Counted from the first letter of the stretch, positions 13,501 to 26,904 are shown. The stretch is 64,000 bases of DNA from Saccoglossus kowalevskii (GCF_000003605.2 NW_003120431.1:1-64000), one strand, 5' to 3'. The notes: generated from the sequence alone by a model not told the origin. Translations and numbers: made by a program.

Positions 13501-16500
13501 AATCTTCGGTATTGATAGAGCATTCTCCAAATTTATGTTGATTTTTGCACGTGTAACACATTTTCGAAGGACCTATTAATGAAAAATATGCAAATATATG
13601 AGATGAAATCACCGACAAAATGTTCTGTTCCTGATGCTTTTACAATGTTTTGTAATTATTTTTAGTTTATTTTGAAATTCCGTTATTCGACAATTATCAC
13701 ATTATTTTGGCCTTTTTGGCAATGATTCGGTGAATAATTATTGTCACATTAATTTGCTTATTTCGCTATAATTGTCACATTATTTAATCATTATTTCACA
13801 TTTTCTCGAGCACTATTATTTGAATATTTTTCTATTACTTTGCCATTTGGTAAGTGTTTCATCATGATTATTTGATTAGATCATCATGATTGTGTGTGAT
13901 TTTCAGCTCGGAATAGAACACTTCTTATAAATCGTGTTATCGGAACGAGACTTTTTTCAAAGCCAAAACAATCGTTTTTTTTTTACAAATTTCATACCAA
14001 AACGTCGGACATAAAAGTAATTCTTATAAATAAGATATCCCGCGTGCAAACCACGAATAAAAACTCATGCAAATATCGTGGTCATGGTTTAGTCTAAAAA
14101 GTTATTGTATTTTTCATCGTTAAATGACCTATAATGAGGTTTTGATTTGGAACTTGGAATCATGTCCATCGAGGGAAGGGTGAAAGGGGTGTAACTCTTG
14201 TTACATGAATGGCTACTTACATGAGTGATGTTTTGTTATTTGTATAGCTTGAACGACGATTTTTGACTTTTGTATATATAATGTTCGTAATGTATGTTGA
14301 CACTTACAATTTGCTAAATTGTAAGTTGCTATGTAAGTACCACACACTGCGCACCAATACCATATACAACTGGGATTTCATCATATGTCATCGAGCATAC
14401 TTCGTAGTAGTATAAAATCATAGTATGAAAAGGCATCACAAACAAAAAAGTGATATTAGCATTCCTAATTTTCCCATTGCATAAGCATAACTCACTCATA
14501 ATAAAGTACTATTATACACTCACCATTGCAAGTAAAATCTTTAATCTCGAAGTTCTGTATCGGCATGGCATTGTTTTTGTTTCCATTATCATTCCTATTT
14601 TGGTTTCCGTTTACATTTCCGTTACCATTTCTATTTTCGTTTCCGTTTTCTTTTCCATTTCCATTGTTATCTATATTTTCGTTTTCGTTTTCATTCTCGT
14701 TTCCATTTCCGTTTTCGTTTTCATTTTCGTTACCATGTCCGTTATCGTTTTCATTCACGTTTCCATCTCCGTTTTCCTTTTCATTCCCGTTTCCATGTTC
14801 GTCTATATTTCCGTTTCCATTTCCATTCTCGTTCCCGTTTCCATGTTCGTCTATATTTCCGTTTCCATTTCCATTCTCGTTCCCGTTTCTTTGTTTCATA
14901 CATTCAGCGCCAGTTATATTCAATTTCTCAAAATACGCAATTCGAGTTGTGAGTGCCAAGTACAACCATCTAAGCTCACAGTCGCACGTCAGTGGGTTAC
15001 CGGCTAAGAGTCTGCAATAACAATAAAACAAGTCTACGTCTACATACAGACGGATATATCTTGTCCGACAAAACAAGTATAGCACTAGTTGCATGTCCAT
15101 ATCTGCAACAGTACTTACTACATTACAGTTATTCGTGTTATTGAGATCACATGAATATATATAGTCATCTAGTGCATTATGCCTTCGTTATGACTATATA
15201 TGATCATCTGACATGTTAATTACACCTTCTATCCGATATTTTCAATGTATCACCGAGAGCATATTGCACAGACTTCAACAGCCATCAGATTACACGGCCA
15301 TACATGTACTTGTATGTTAGCCATATCATATAGAAAGACTTCACCGGCTGCACTCAGTTATGCACTTTATTGAGATCGCATGAACTCAATTATACAAAGT
15401 GGGTAATTAATATGCAAGAATCTCAACCCAGAAGTAGTCAGATCTGTGGATTATTGAAATTTGATGATTACTACCATAAAATATTTTGGACCAAGTATAA
15501 ATTAATTTATGCAAGTAATAGTAACTAGTAAGCACAACATATATTTAACCCTAAACTAAACAGGATAATATGTATTATCCCATAGTATTTATGCACCAAG
15601 TTTCATTGAAATCTTATGAGTGGTTGAAAGATTGGTGGAAAAGTTAAAAAATGGCTAATTAATACGCATTTCAGGTTTTAATATGCACAGATTGGGACCA
15701 GAAAATAACCAGGACTACGCATCCAAGGCCATCTATATATCAAGTTTATTTAATCACACAGGGACGACATACTTGTGTAATTTGATTTGGGGCGACATAC
15801 AATTTTAATTTGATTTCATTTCTGATTGTTCATTCATTTTCTTAATTATTCTATTCATATGTTTACGTTCACCACCACTTCGTCAGCTTTAAATTTGTTG
15901 ATAAATCTGAACAATTTATTGCAACACCAATATCGCCGATAAAATGTGTAGCATGTTGCACAACTTATTGCCCATTATCGGTAACTAAATTACCAAAAAA
16001 TAGCATAAATGTTTTTTACGCAATCTCAGAAACACTATCAGCATTGATTGTAGCATGCATATACAAGTTCATAAATTTCCGAGAAAAAGATTTATGATTC
16101 TCACATGGCCTCCATCTAGGATTAAAAAAAATCTAAAGTACTCCATCGCACACACCTCTGGTATATCTCCGCAATCTGACGCTGTCGTTTCAGTTTTGAC
16201 ATATGTACTAACAAAAGTAATCTGAAATATGGCGTGTAAGTATCAAATACATTAAGCACTTGTCATATTGTAAGACTTACAGCTTTAATTCTATATTTAT
16301 ACTTACAGCTCCGTTAGATTTTTCAGCCGAAAAATATCAGTAAAGTTTATCCCTGTTATATTATTATTTACCAAATCTCTGAAAAAAACAAACAAACAAA
16401 CAATAAGTAAAATAAATTTAACATTGTTTGTCTTTACTGAACTGGAAATACTTAATTTAAATGTCATATTCGGGTATTTAGTGTGAATACCCGTCTACCG

Positions 16501-17001
16501 CCCAACAGTTCGTTGATTGTACAAAATATGTTCAGCCAATCAAATGATGATTACAAATCGTGCGGTAGTATCGAAACTGACAATAGATGCATACACTGTT
16601 AATACGGTAAAGAACTATTCTTTTGATATAACGGAGTAGAATGGGAATATTTGTTATTCTTGCACCAGGAAGCAATTTCCGATGACCAGTTATCAATGTG
16701 GATATACTACCTAATTAAAGTGTTAAATAATCTAAAAGACTTACAATATGGTAGTATCAATAGGTATATTAGAAGGAAATTTCCTTAATTCTTGACCGCT
16801 ACAATTCACGTGTAGTTCATATGGTTTTGATACATTACAAGTACACTTAGGTACATGTTGCTGTGTGGGAAATATTCCCTCAGCAATGCTACTGCGATGA
16901 TGTGATTCATCTTGGTTGGTCGGTGTATTATGACAGATACCTTCAGTGATTGTAAATGTGTGTATAAATGATATAATAACAATTAGATGTAGACGAATCA
17001 T
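4502..17001 (-). CDS. Gene 1: LRR-LU-HRM adhesion GPCR, 18 coding exons
   Basis: Likely a cell-surface adhesion GPCR that self-cleaves at its GPS. Coding exons 5' to 3': 17001-16745, 16378-16307, 15011-14524, 13572-13493, 12145-11820, 11320-11211, 11021-10787, 10592-10442, 8865-8719, 8491-8306, 7634-7589, 7379-7273, 6802-6675, 6566-6292, 6095-6026, 5630-5245, 4793-4749, 4554-4502. All phases agree and the frame closes at 1053 residues. Domains: signal peptide (starts MIRLHLIVIISF), LRR cap and one LRR (to about 109), LRR C-cap, an Asn/Gly/Glu tract (about 152-254), LU domain (about 275-345), HRM (WRPTPAG...CP, then GIWEQPDTSLC), GAIN, GPS (CVYW ... [13 protein letters not shown], cut expected between L and T), 7TM, tail ending SSHL. 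The 7TM resembles ADGRG receptors (GLIGWG-type TM4 start, [12 protein letters not shown] in TM7). The donor at 8306 is GTGGGT where genes 2 and 3 have GTGAGT. Ligand unknown. Confidence 0.88.
9265..10510 (-). repeat. Minisatellite built from the end of a GAIN exon and its donor
   Basis: Fourteen head-to-tail units of 88 bp (92 bp where the middle reads tatatagtcac), more than 90 percent alike. The last unit on the right (10442-10510) is the 3' half of the gene 1 GAIN exon 10592-10442; the others lie in the intron after it. Every unit repeats the exon end and nearly all keep the donor GATCAG-GTCAGT. Genes 2 and 3 have one copy at the same place (34921-35071, 50594-50744). An 88-base unit is not a multiple of three and the frame meets TAA just past the first donor, so the repeats cannot simply extend the exon. 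Confidence 0.95.
11820..13572 (-). other. LU (Ly6/uPAR) domain exons of gene 1, with start of HRM
   Basis: Exons 13572-13493 and 12145-11820 join in phase 0. They encode CYTC, FGEC, EDC, RCF, then SVSKGC, QCDDC, CTYVC and finally SSHCNAF: the ten-cysteine spacing with terminal Cys-Asn that defines LU three-finger domains. Gene 2 has the same pattern in 37298-37219 and 36520-36216. The second exon runs on into the HRM (DIQWRPTPAG ... VKCPF), so LU and HRM share an exon. Membership rests on the cysteine pattern read by eye; no profile was run. Confidence 0.8.
14524..15011 (-). other. Gene 1 LRR C-cap exon with in-frame Asn/Gly/Glu expansion
   Basis: Exon of 488 nt, phase 2 to phase 1. The same exon of gene 2 (37968-38140) is 173 nt, so gene 1 carries exactly 315 extra bases (105 residues) in frame. 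Both encode CDCELRWL- or CNCEIRWL-type LRR C-cap starts and end DFTCNGE-like before the donor. The insert, about 14575-14885, is made of hexamers such as GGAAAC and GAAAAT; a 48-base unit encoding NGNENGNGNGNIDEHG occurs twice in a row. The result is a long polar, probably disordered linker in the extracellular part between the LRR and LU domains. Confidence 0.85.
15400..15705. repeat. Diverged member of the ATTATGCAAAT repeat family
   Basis: TTTCATTGAAATCTTATGAGTGG followed by TGGAAAAGTTAAAAAATGGCTAATTAATACGCATTT matches the 22470-22810 unit. It lies in a gene 1 intron between the LRR exon and the LRR C-cap exon. Confidence 0.4.
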
Positions 17002-17039
17002 TTCGATTTCTCTTCCCCTGTTTTCCGTAATGCAGCTGT

Positions 17040-19000
17040 GAACAAATTTAAGTAAATGGTTAACACTTTGATATGTATGCAGACCGTATTCTAAAATACA
17101 TACAAAATTGTGCATCTGTTTTATTACATTGCATTTATATTTATGTATGTGTATTAAAAGTAAGGGGTATGTTAATCGAATGCTTTCATTTTCCTGATAT
17201 ACAGATAATAAATGACAGTGTGATAATAGGAAGGTAATGCTGATGATCTTTAGTATGACTACTGCAACAAAGTTAGACCTATATATATGGCTTACAAGCT
17301 TCTGTATTAATAACTGGCTTCCCAACCCAGTGAGCCCAATGATAAGGTCTAGCCACCACATTAAAACAGGATTGACCTCAGAAAGGTCACTTCAATAGAA
17401 GCATTTGGCCGTAGATTCTTGGTGTATGCCGTTCTTAGTTCAAAACAGATGGCATATGAAAGTCATTTTTTAGCTACTCACTCTTATTTGGGTGACCTAA
17501 AATTCCGAACATGAAGTATTGGGAACATAAACTGAATTGTGAAACCTAAGATTAGCTAGGACCACCCGGATAAAATCGATGTCAGTGATTTTCACAGTTC
17601 AGCACAGTCATTAGGAAAGAACGCTGTTGGACTTATAATTTAATTATTAACGCAGATATGAGATACCAAGAATCCTTAATTTTTTTTGAAAGACTCCCAA
17701 TTAATGACTGACTGTAAACTTTCAACTGTCACAAAACAGTACACCATGACTAGTGCCTTCGAAAAGTCTCTGCTTGATCACAGTGCTGAAATAGTAGCTG
17801 ATTTTTCCAAGGGAGTAAAAACATATATTGGCTTGTTAGTCCTCACAAACACCCCAGGGAATTTCCATTGGAATATAAAAAAAAAAAATTTATATTGATC
17901 AAAAGATTAACAACTTTGACTCTTCAATATATTGAAATCTCTGAAATAAATTTAATCTGTCAAATTGACCTGGATATATTTTCTCAAATTAATTCATAAC
18001 TTGTATTAATAATGTTAAAAATATCACAATACAGACTAGACAAAAATGCAAAATTCAGATATTACTATACAGAACAGACAAATGCTAATTCCACTTTTAC
18101 CACGGAAACAACAGAAATCATAAATGCTTAATTATTTCACAGAGAAAAAAAACGTCAAGTACTCAATCAAAAATTAAATCATTCGAAATATTAAATATAT
18201 GCTGTAATTGTTTGTGTTATTCAAACTACAAAACCTTGTTGGTAGCAGACTACTAGTATGTTTTACAAATAAGGTATCATATTTCTAACACACAATATGT
18301 TACCTAGTTAATTTGCATATACCTAAACGCCAGACTACGTACTCTCGCTATGTAAAAAATCACAGTTAAATGTAGCATCTATGGTACCGACATTTGCATT
18401 ATATAACACCATATTACGTATGTGCCTAGATTTTGACAGATGCTTGGCGTAAACAAATTAACCTTTGAAAAATATCACAAAAATACTTACAATAAAATGA
18501 TAGAATGTGATAAATGTTCAGAGTATTAGTATGAGTTTAATTATCAATTTAGATATTAGTTTTTACATTGTAAGTAAATGAACAAACTATTGACAAATGT
18601 AATGTGGATATTTTTATTGAGCGGCAATGATCAGTCACAATGTTCACATATCATGATTTATAGCTAACCATGGTTTATGCCATGTAACAGAGATGTTTTG
18701 ATCATACAATCATTGTTGAAAAAGTCTACTTTATTTACAAGCGTCATTCAATGAAAATGGACGAAGCTCAACATAGAACATTCACTATTCTCCAACCTTA
18801 ATTAATTACAGTATGTTATGATTTGTGTTATTTCCATGGTTTTTGTAGTCGCTTGTTCATGTAATGTGGGTAAAAATACTCAACAATGGTCCCACCGGGG
18901 AATCGTGATATACGAGCTTACTTCCAAGGCTTGCTTACAGATTTAATAATAGTCAGCGTGTCAACAGGTCAGGTATTTTATGGTATCACCCTGAATACCA
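17040..19000 (-). other. First intron of gene 1
   Basis: Between the probable non-coding first exon (donor at 19261) and the start exon, whose acceptor is probably TTGTTCACAG at about 17035. AT-rich, no other gene seen. Confidence 0.4.
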
Positions 19001-19266
19001 TTACGTGTTAGGTTGAAACGACTATGCCATATGCCCACAATAACAGCACGCCATGAGGAAGTAACAAATGATAAATACACTGCTTCCTCAATATGGGATC
19101 TACCTTGATATTCAACACAGCTCTGAACAACAACCAATTAAAAAATATTCATGTTGCGAATAGTTTCGGCAACATAATCGCAACAAATAAAATAGGTACA
19201 AAATGAAGTGCTATGTCTGTCTGTTGACATATCAAAATAGCGTTGTTTGAAAAAGGACATACTTAC

Positions 19267-19445
19267 ATAGCTTGGCTAGAAAATACGGCAGTCAACGAGT
19301 AATAGTTTAGTTGTATTCACTCATTCGGATTTTGTGTAGTTTTGTGTATCCGTTTAAGGTCCAGCGTGGCTACAAAAGATATACGACAGGTTAGACTGCG
19401 TTTACCAGTCCAATTGTATCCCCATGTCATCTCATTTAAATTGCA
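19267..19445 (-). promoter_or_regulatory. Upstream module and non-coding first exon of gene 1 (P1)
   Basis: A segment shared by five places in the window. On the minus strand it ends in the donor GTAAGT (19266-19261), the mark of a non-coding first exon joined to the start exon at 17001. The shared core reads GTGAATACAACTA-like near the exon start and CATCTCATTTAAATT upstream. Here only the half TGTCA of the cAMP-response palindrome remains. GAGGAAGT lies at 19055-19062. Start site not visible. Confidence 0.55.
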
Positions 19446-20002
19446 AATATATTCAACCCCACCGATTCCTTTCACTGCCTCGATTTCACCACTATTGTAT
19501 TAACGTGTGTACTCATAGCGTGGGTAACGGAACGGATGATCTAACCCACATAGGTGATCGGTGAGAAATAAGTCTGTGATACATGGAATAACTCGGTCAG
19601 TAGTACACATATGTCGGTTATTGAGACTCGCCCATAGATGTTAGATACGTGTCCACGTGATGTAACGCTGAATCTTAACATGTATAACAGATATTTAAAC
19701 AAATTCAATCCAAATTATGGAGATTCATAAATGACCTCACTGTAAATGGTCGATTTGAAGATAACATAAATACACACGGGTGCAAGTCCAATGCAAATAA
19801 TATCGCTGCACCTACACATTACAATAAAACGACAATAGCTGTTTTGAAAATGTGTTCATTTAAACGTAACCGCATAAAGATAAGGGGTGAGATCACCACC
19901 AAAATAGAATTATTTCAATATCTTTCAATTATTTCACCATTAATTCAATATCTTTCAATTATTTAATTAAGCCCTATCAATCACGTGTTACATTGAAAAA
20001 CA

Positions 20003-20185
20003 ATGGCTGACGGTGTGGACAAGAGTGAAATAGTGGGAGTGATGGAAGCATATTGTGATGCTGTGAATGCACCGTTGTTGATATCTCGATTGAATGTTTG
20101 GACCACGATCACAATCACGGTCACGATGACCAGCGACACTGTCATCTACGCTCGATGTGTTGGTATTAGTTTCTGGGTGACTTGA
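20003..20185 (+). other. Short ORF in a GC-richer island, unidentified
   Basis: ATG at 20003 in an ACAATGGCTG context opens a 60-residue frame (MADGVDKSEIVGVMEAYCDA at its start). The stretch 20000-20440 is richer in GC and CpG than its surroundings. A donor within or after it could make it a first exon, but no partner exon or family was recognised. Confidence 0.2.
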
Positions 20186-20689
20186 CGTGGCAGGAACAAG
20201 AAGGGATGACGATCTCATTGGTTCAACTAATCTTGAGGCTGCGTCCTGGGGCTGTTTCCACGGCTTCGCGACAGGCTTCCACTACGCGCGTAACTTCAAC
20301 CATGTGTAATCATTGTGTCAACACAGGTGGCGCTATTCGCTTGATTAGCGGCGATCTGCGTTCAAATGCACAGGGAGCCCAGGAACTATGATCAACTTGT
20401 ACGCAGTCCCTAAGAGCGGGCGCGGGGGGGGGGTATCAGCTGGTATCTAGTGTAAGAAATAAACAAGGGATGAAGGCTCCAGCAAGCACATATTTTTTTG
20501 AACTGTAAAAGCAGACGAACAGAATGAAAAATAAAATTTATAAAAAATACCAAGTTGAAGAATATTAGTTGCTCATTCAAATTTCGCCAAAGCCTTTCCT
20601 ATATGTTATCTAAATCTGCAGAATAAATCAAGAAAACTACATAAATTTACTCCAATTATGAATAATTAACGGTTGACCCGAACGCACGG

Positions 20690-21330
20690 CACAGTTGGAG
20701 GCGTGGCCTGTTCAGAACCAATCACAAGATTCGTTACGTAACCAGTATTATAATTGGTTGTTTATGTAACTAAACTTACCACGCTGGGAAATCTAGTAGA
20801 GTAATTTTGTCGTAGATTTCAGTGCACAACAGGTAAAGTAAAAATTGTGGTTCTCGCAAAACACGAGATTCTCGCAATACACGAACCGCACTAATAATAG
20901 ATTACTGCCACTGGTGGCGCTCTAACCACAGGATACTCTGGTAGCTTACAGAGACCCGTTCGTGACTGGGATGTGAACGAGCAAACTATTCTTTGACACA
21001 ACTTGTTGGCAACCGTGAAACGTTTAAATACTTCCTCCACCATCAGTTTACTTTTCGAAAATTGCGAGTCAACAGCTTTAGGGAAAAAAATCACTTTTTT
21101 GTCGAAATCAGATCGCATTTTAACATCGCGGTAATTGACTTCCGCATTGCATTGAAAAAAATCGGAATAATCGGAAAACTTCGTCTGTACGACACAGCAT
21201 TTTGATTGGTTAACGAAAGACATGACCTGTTAGTTCAAAGGAAGTTGTTCAGGTCAAATCATGTTGAAAAACACCATGGCGGAAATTGCTTTGTATCGAG
21301 AGTTTGCGAGCAATCAAAAACATTCGACAA
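20690..21330. other. CpG-richer segment with CCAAT boxes, promoter-like
   Basis: AACCAATCA at about 20718, ATTGGTT at 20755 and GATTGGTTAACG at 21204 are CCAAT-type motifs in a segment with more CpG than its surroundings. A 110-residue minus-strand frame here is probably chance, since its start overlaps a CCAAT box. No gene is visible. Confidence 0.25.
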
Positions 21331-22469
21331 CGAAGATAATGATAAATATCTTGCCTTCGACAGTTTTCCCACAGACCCTATCCATTTTTGCACCGTAAAT
21401 TCAGACTGTATGTAAACCGTATTGTAATAAAATGTGTATTTTTATGAACATATTTGTTTCTTCATTGTAAAAAGTAACATACAATTTCTCCGAGACCGGC
21501 GCTGTGAACGAAAAAATAATTTTGATGATTTTTCAAGGTTGGGAAGAGGTTACAATTTTAAACCCACCAAAAAATTATCTTTTCTGAGGTAGTCCTCGAG
21601 TATAAGGCCACCCCCCCCCAATTTTCCAGATTTTACATGTTAATTACCAATAATATTATTACAAGATAAATGATTTACTTCATTGTACACATACAACAAT
21701 GCATATTGCCACTGGGATCAGTGACCTTTGAATGTGTATCACCAATGATCAGTCAAATAGAAACATCAGTCAAAACATGTTATCAGATTTTCTCAATTTT
21801 CGCATGATATTTTTTACACAGGTCAACTAAGGGAAAATTTTATATTGATGAATTAGGCGACTGAGTTTGATAAAGTTTGGAATAGAATTAGTAAAGTTAT
21901 TGTGCACACATTAACAATTATTAACAACGACACACATTTTCCCCTTAATATATCTTTCCATCTTTAATGATATGGGCAAGGTAATAATAGCAATACGACT
22001 GCTGTTATTAAATTTACATTTGTGTGTTTCTGGTAATAAGACAACTTACGATCAAAGTTTGTCACAGCATGTGTGAGATTAGTGAGCGACATTTGTTTAT
22101 CAGACAATTGCATGCTGGTTGGCAAAAATGTAAACAAGTGATGTCAAAGTGTGACAACCTACAATGTATTCGCACATGAATGTGTGTAAAAATACAAAAA
22201 AATCAGTAATTTTGAGGGGGGTGGTCGCTGCAGCAATGAACAACTGCCTCTCTACTTATTAAACAAATTGTTAAATTACCGGTATATTCAAAGATCAAGT
22301 TAATGCAAAATAACTTGCAAATATGTTGGCAAGCACAATAAAATAGTGAATCACAGACTAACAGCACACTTATCAATGAAATGTTTCTGTCAAGTCTAGA
22401 ATACAAGAAAGCTTAGAAAGAACTGTGTGCTGAGAGTATTGGAAACACATTAAAAATTACTTGTACTGA

Positions 22470-22810
22470 TATGGATGAAAAAGCTGAAATCTAATTATGC
22501 AAATCAGGTAATAAAATAATGAATTATTATGCTAATTAAGGAATTAATTTGAACAGATTTTAACACAAAACGAACAAGGTTTCTACATTTCATTGAAATG
22601 CGATGAATATTATTTGAGTTATCAGTGGAAAAGCTGAAAATTAACTAATTATGCAAATTAGGTGATATTTACTGATATTACTAAAAAACTATCAGGTCTG
22701 TGCAGTGTCCTATGACATGTATCTAACAAGTTTCATTGAAATGCGATGATTAATACTTGAGATATAAGTGGAAAAGCCGAAAATCCACTAATCATTATGC
22801 AAATCTACAA
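22470..22810. repeat. Tandem repeat of about 146 bp with an ATTATGCAAAT core
   Basis: The block GTGGAAAAGC(T/C)GAAAAT ... CTAATTATGCAAAT occurs at about 22475, 22625 and 22768, with TTTCATTGAAATGCGATGA between. Related sequence is at 15590-15700 and, inverted, at 46640-46990, so this is a dispersed family. Confidence 0.6.
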
Positions 22811-22893
22811 CAAAATATAGAATCATACAAAAATATTAAAGCGGCAATATCTGTAACTATCAACCTTTTTTTACTGATTTGTATTATTAATAA

Positions 22894-23489
22894 GGCCAGA
22901 TTTTGTTATTTCTTCTTTCTCGAGTTTTTATAAGTAAATTTTTTTGAGGAGGGCGGAAAAAATAATAAAATTATTTTTTTTCCATTAGATTTGTGTGATT
23001 CTCAAAGAACTATAAGTGAGATCATTGATCGAAGAGAAGAAATGAAATAAAATTTTATTTCATGTATAACCTGGTTGGCAATGTCGCCAATTGTGGCACA
23101 AATTTCAGCATTAATGAGGGATTTCTTGGTTTTTGACGACAGAGTTTCACGGCGTGTCATCACAAACCACGTCGCCGCCATGTTCGCCTAGTAGTCTCAA
23201 GCAGCACGCAAAGAGGTCAATGCCCGAGATTCACTGTCAACCAACGCGCATAAACTATAGATCTGCGCAAGACTTCGGTACTTTGATCATGATACTCCCA
23301 TGAAAATGCAACTTGGATTTGTTAGGTGGTGGGCGGAAAAAAAAATAATATAATTCTATTAGCAATTTTTTGCACTCACAAGTCGGCGGGCGCGAGAAAT
23401 TATGCTGAAATACAATTTTATTTTTATTTCATTTTCGGCTCCTGTTCATTCGGTGGGTTCGCGAAACAAGGGATAATAAAAGTCTGGCC
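22894..23489. mobile_element. MITE, PIF/Harbinger-like
   Basis: A 596-bp element starting GGCCAGATTTTGTTAT and ending in the inverted form of GGCCAGACTTTTATTAT, flanked on both sides by the direct repeat TAA (22891-22893 and 23490-23492). Terminal inverted repeats with a 3-bp TWA target duplication are typical of PIF/Harbinger elements. It holds no transposase, so it would be a non-autonomous copy. A motif like GGGCGGAAAAAA occurs near both ends (about 22955 and 23331). Confidence 0.6.
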
Positions 23490-25150
23490 TAACACATCTC
23501 CTGTGTCATTGGTGCTAATTTGTAACGACCACTGTCAAAATGGGGACACTGAAAGCATAGTCTATATGCTATATACATGTACCAATATTCTATGTTAAAT
23601 CACTTGCAAATGAAAAAAGATTGCTGTCGTGGGGTTGTGTCCAGATTCCCAGAGGGCATCCTCTATTGAAATCCAGTTTTGTCAAGTAAACTTCAAGGAC
23701 TATGGTACAAGAAGACAACCAAAATATGTCGTAATCTTGAGAGGCAAAGTCTGCCTCTGACAGCCTCTTATTGATGATGATGATACAGTGTGTGTCACAA
23801 GTCATTATTTTCTACAGTTTTCATCACATGGCCAAAATCGATGAAATGGTGACTGCTCGACCCTTAGTTTTAACATCATATTTCATATTGGCCTTGTGTA
23901 GGTAGTGTTACATTTGCCTATGCAATTTGTCTAAAACAATATTTCATTAAGATTTGTTCATTTTTAAAAAAAAATTGTTCAAAATCATAGTTATTGCCAC
24001 TTTTTGAAACAATGGGAAGGTAACAAGACTAGATGGTAATAAACTGTACTGCGGTATCCAGTGGTAATATCGCCAGTAAAGTGCTTTTAGAATATTCATT
24101 TGCATATTTTTTATCTAATTTATAGCATACATGTTTTCCGAACGTTTCATTCAAATCCAAATCTGTTCGTTGACTTTCAAACTTCCGGGGTCGACACGTT
24201 TTGTGTTCTACAGTACAAACCACGCATAGTGAACGATGTTTTGCGCTGATAGAAGTAGGGTCATGCCTGTCATTCTGTGTATTGTGTATTTTCACCTAAT
24301 AAAATTATAGAAATGTAGTATTCAACGTCTTTTTGACGTTAAATTTGTCATCTCTATTCAAACTTATGTTGTATATTTTTACACGTCACTGGAATACATC
24401 AACTCATCAAAATGTTTGGAATACTGGTTGGAGAATATACTAAACCTCAAAACATACCAGTAATGTTAGAAATACAACTCTTACCACCCTCCTTAGGCCG
24501 AAAATCTGAAATAGGAACTATTTGCTCATATAAACTGCTATTTTTCCGGGAAAATATATTTTTATCAAGCATTCTATTTTTCCTGCGTTGGTTCAGTTAT
24601 TGTTTCATTTCCATTTATTTTTTCTGTCCACTTAAAATGCGACTTTTATTATTCCTTAATACTATGGTGAGATTATTTTTATTTCATGTTTTTTCAGCGA
24701 CTAAACCGAGTAGAACTCTATCTAAATTATAATTATAATATAATTATACTTTTAAACTTTGAACCCAAATATTTCAACATATTTTGGACAACCTCTTACA
24801 AACTGATACTTGATAAAACACACTCGGAAAAACGTCGATCAGTTCTTCGGCTGAGTTGTGTGCATGAGCCGACTGTGTCGACCTTTTCCCATGATGAAAT
24901 GCGCGAACCCAGAGAAAACGTTCCAAAGATGCGTGCGTTTTTTATTCGAGGTACTGAGCATTGAAATACGTATATGCGCGATGTTCCACGACGTGCCGTA
25001 CAGCCAATCAGATTATGGTTGATAAGCCTCAGCAAACACGGCGATGTCACGGCGATGGTTCTGATTGGTCAACGACAGTTTTTAAAATCTATGAATATTT
25101 TATGTTTATAAACCGTAAATTTTGTAAACCGTTTTATGAAAGCAATGTAG
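23490..25150. other. Intergenic, nothing recognised
   Basis: AT-rich spacer with short chance frames. Two CCAAT-type motifs (AGCCAATCAGA near 25000 and TGATTGGTCA near 25052) lie close to its right end. Confidence 0.4.
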
Positions 25151-25612
25151 TGTAAGGGAAATCACAGACAATTTTCAAATTCATTATTGTTTTCCACGTG
25201 TATAACAATGACGTTCCCATATATGTAAATGATATAAGAAGTTACTTTCAATGCCTGTTTGACAGTCTAATAATAGCTACAAAGGTCAGTAGGTCAGGTT
25301 GTTTTATTGTGGCACCTTGAATGCCATTACAACTTAGACTGGAATGTCTGTGTCATACACCCACAACAACAACATGACAGCAAACCACGAGGAAGTAAAA
25401 CGAAATAAATTCACTGCGTCATTGAAACGTTATTTTAGTACAACAAAGCTCCAACAATTATCCCCGATTGACTTAGATCAATAATTGAGCGACACAATTG
25501 GATAAATAAAAAGATGCCTAACGACCCTGAGACATTGGTATATCAATTCCCCGGTCAATTCATATTTATTAGGAAAGCATATATGGCTTAATAGAATGAA
25601 ATGAATACTTAC

Positions 25613-25788
25613 ACATCCAGACAAGAAAATGTAACGATCAACAAGAAATATGATAGTTGTATTCACTCACTTGAGTAGATTACGCGACTGTTTGCGGTCC
25701 GCATATACACAGCTATGGGACTATGAGGTAAAGCGTGAAACAGTTCGAGGTCTATATCCTTCATGACGTCATCTCATTTGAATTAGAA
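25613..25788 (-). promoter_or_regulatory. Extra upstream module between genes 1 and 2
   Basis: Very like the module at 3.1 kb: donor GTAAGT at 25612-25607, first exon with CTTGTTGATCG and GTGAATACAACTA, TGACGTCA at 25764-25771, CATTTGAATTAG, GAGGAAGT at 25389-25396. Gene 1 already has P1 6 kb nearer, and no signal-peptide exon was found just to the left. It is either a distal alternative promoter of gene 1 or the remains of a lost array member. Confidence 0.5.
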
Positions 25789-26052
25789 CAGGGTAGAACC
25801 CAACCCCCTTTCAATCACCTTATTGTTTGCCACATAAACAACGTCGACAACGCAACAGCCACTTTTGCGTTTGTGTAGTGGTAACGCAAGTGTAGAAACA
25901 AGGTAGAATATAATGAATACGTAACTTAAGAGGCTGTTTATTTGGTAATTTAAGTAGACTGACAATCAAGACACCACGAAAATATTTATAAGGCTACACA
26001 CTAATGTATACAGCAAAACGTTCTTTATAAAAGGTTTATCAGATTTACACAT

Positions 26053-26798
<746 letters not shown>

Positions 26799-26904
26799 AT
26801 TATAATAAGTTATGTAAACATATTAATGATAAAAATACAAATTATCAGTCTAGTTAGACCTAATTCAGTTTGAAACCATATACATTTCTGACAATAAATA
26901 AATC

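Noticed and set aside
14450-15020. Two plus-strand open frames rich in Phe/Ser/Val
   Set aside because: They are the antisense shadow of the gene 1 Asn/Gly/Glu exon, which has correct splice sites and a paralogue on the minus strand.
20891-21223. 110-residue minus-strand frame as a gene
   Set aside because: No domain, no splice context, and its start overlaps a CCAAT box in a CpG-richer promoter-like segment.
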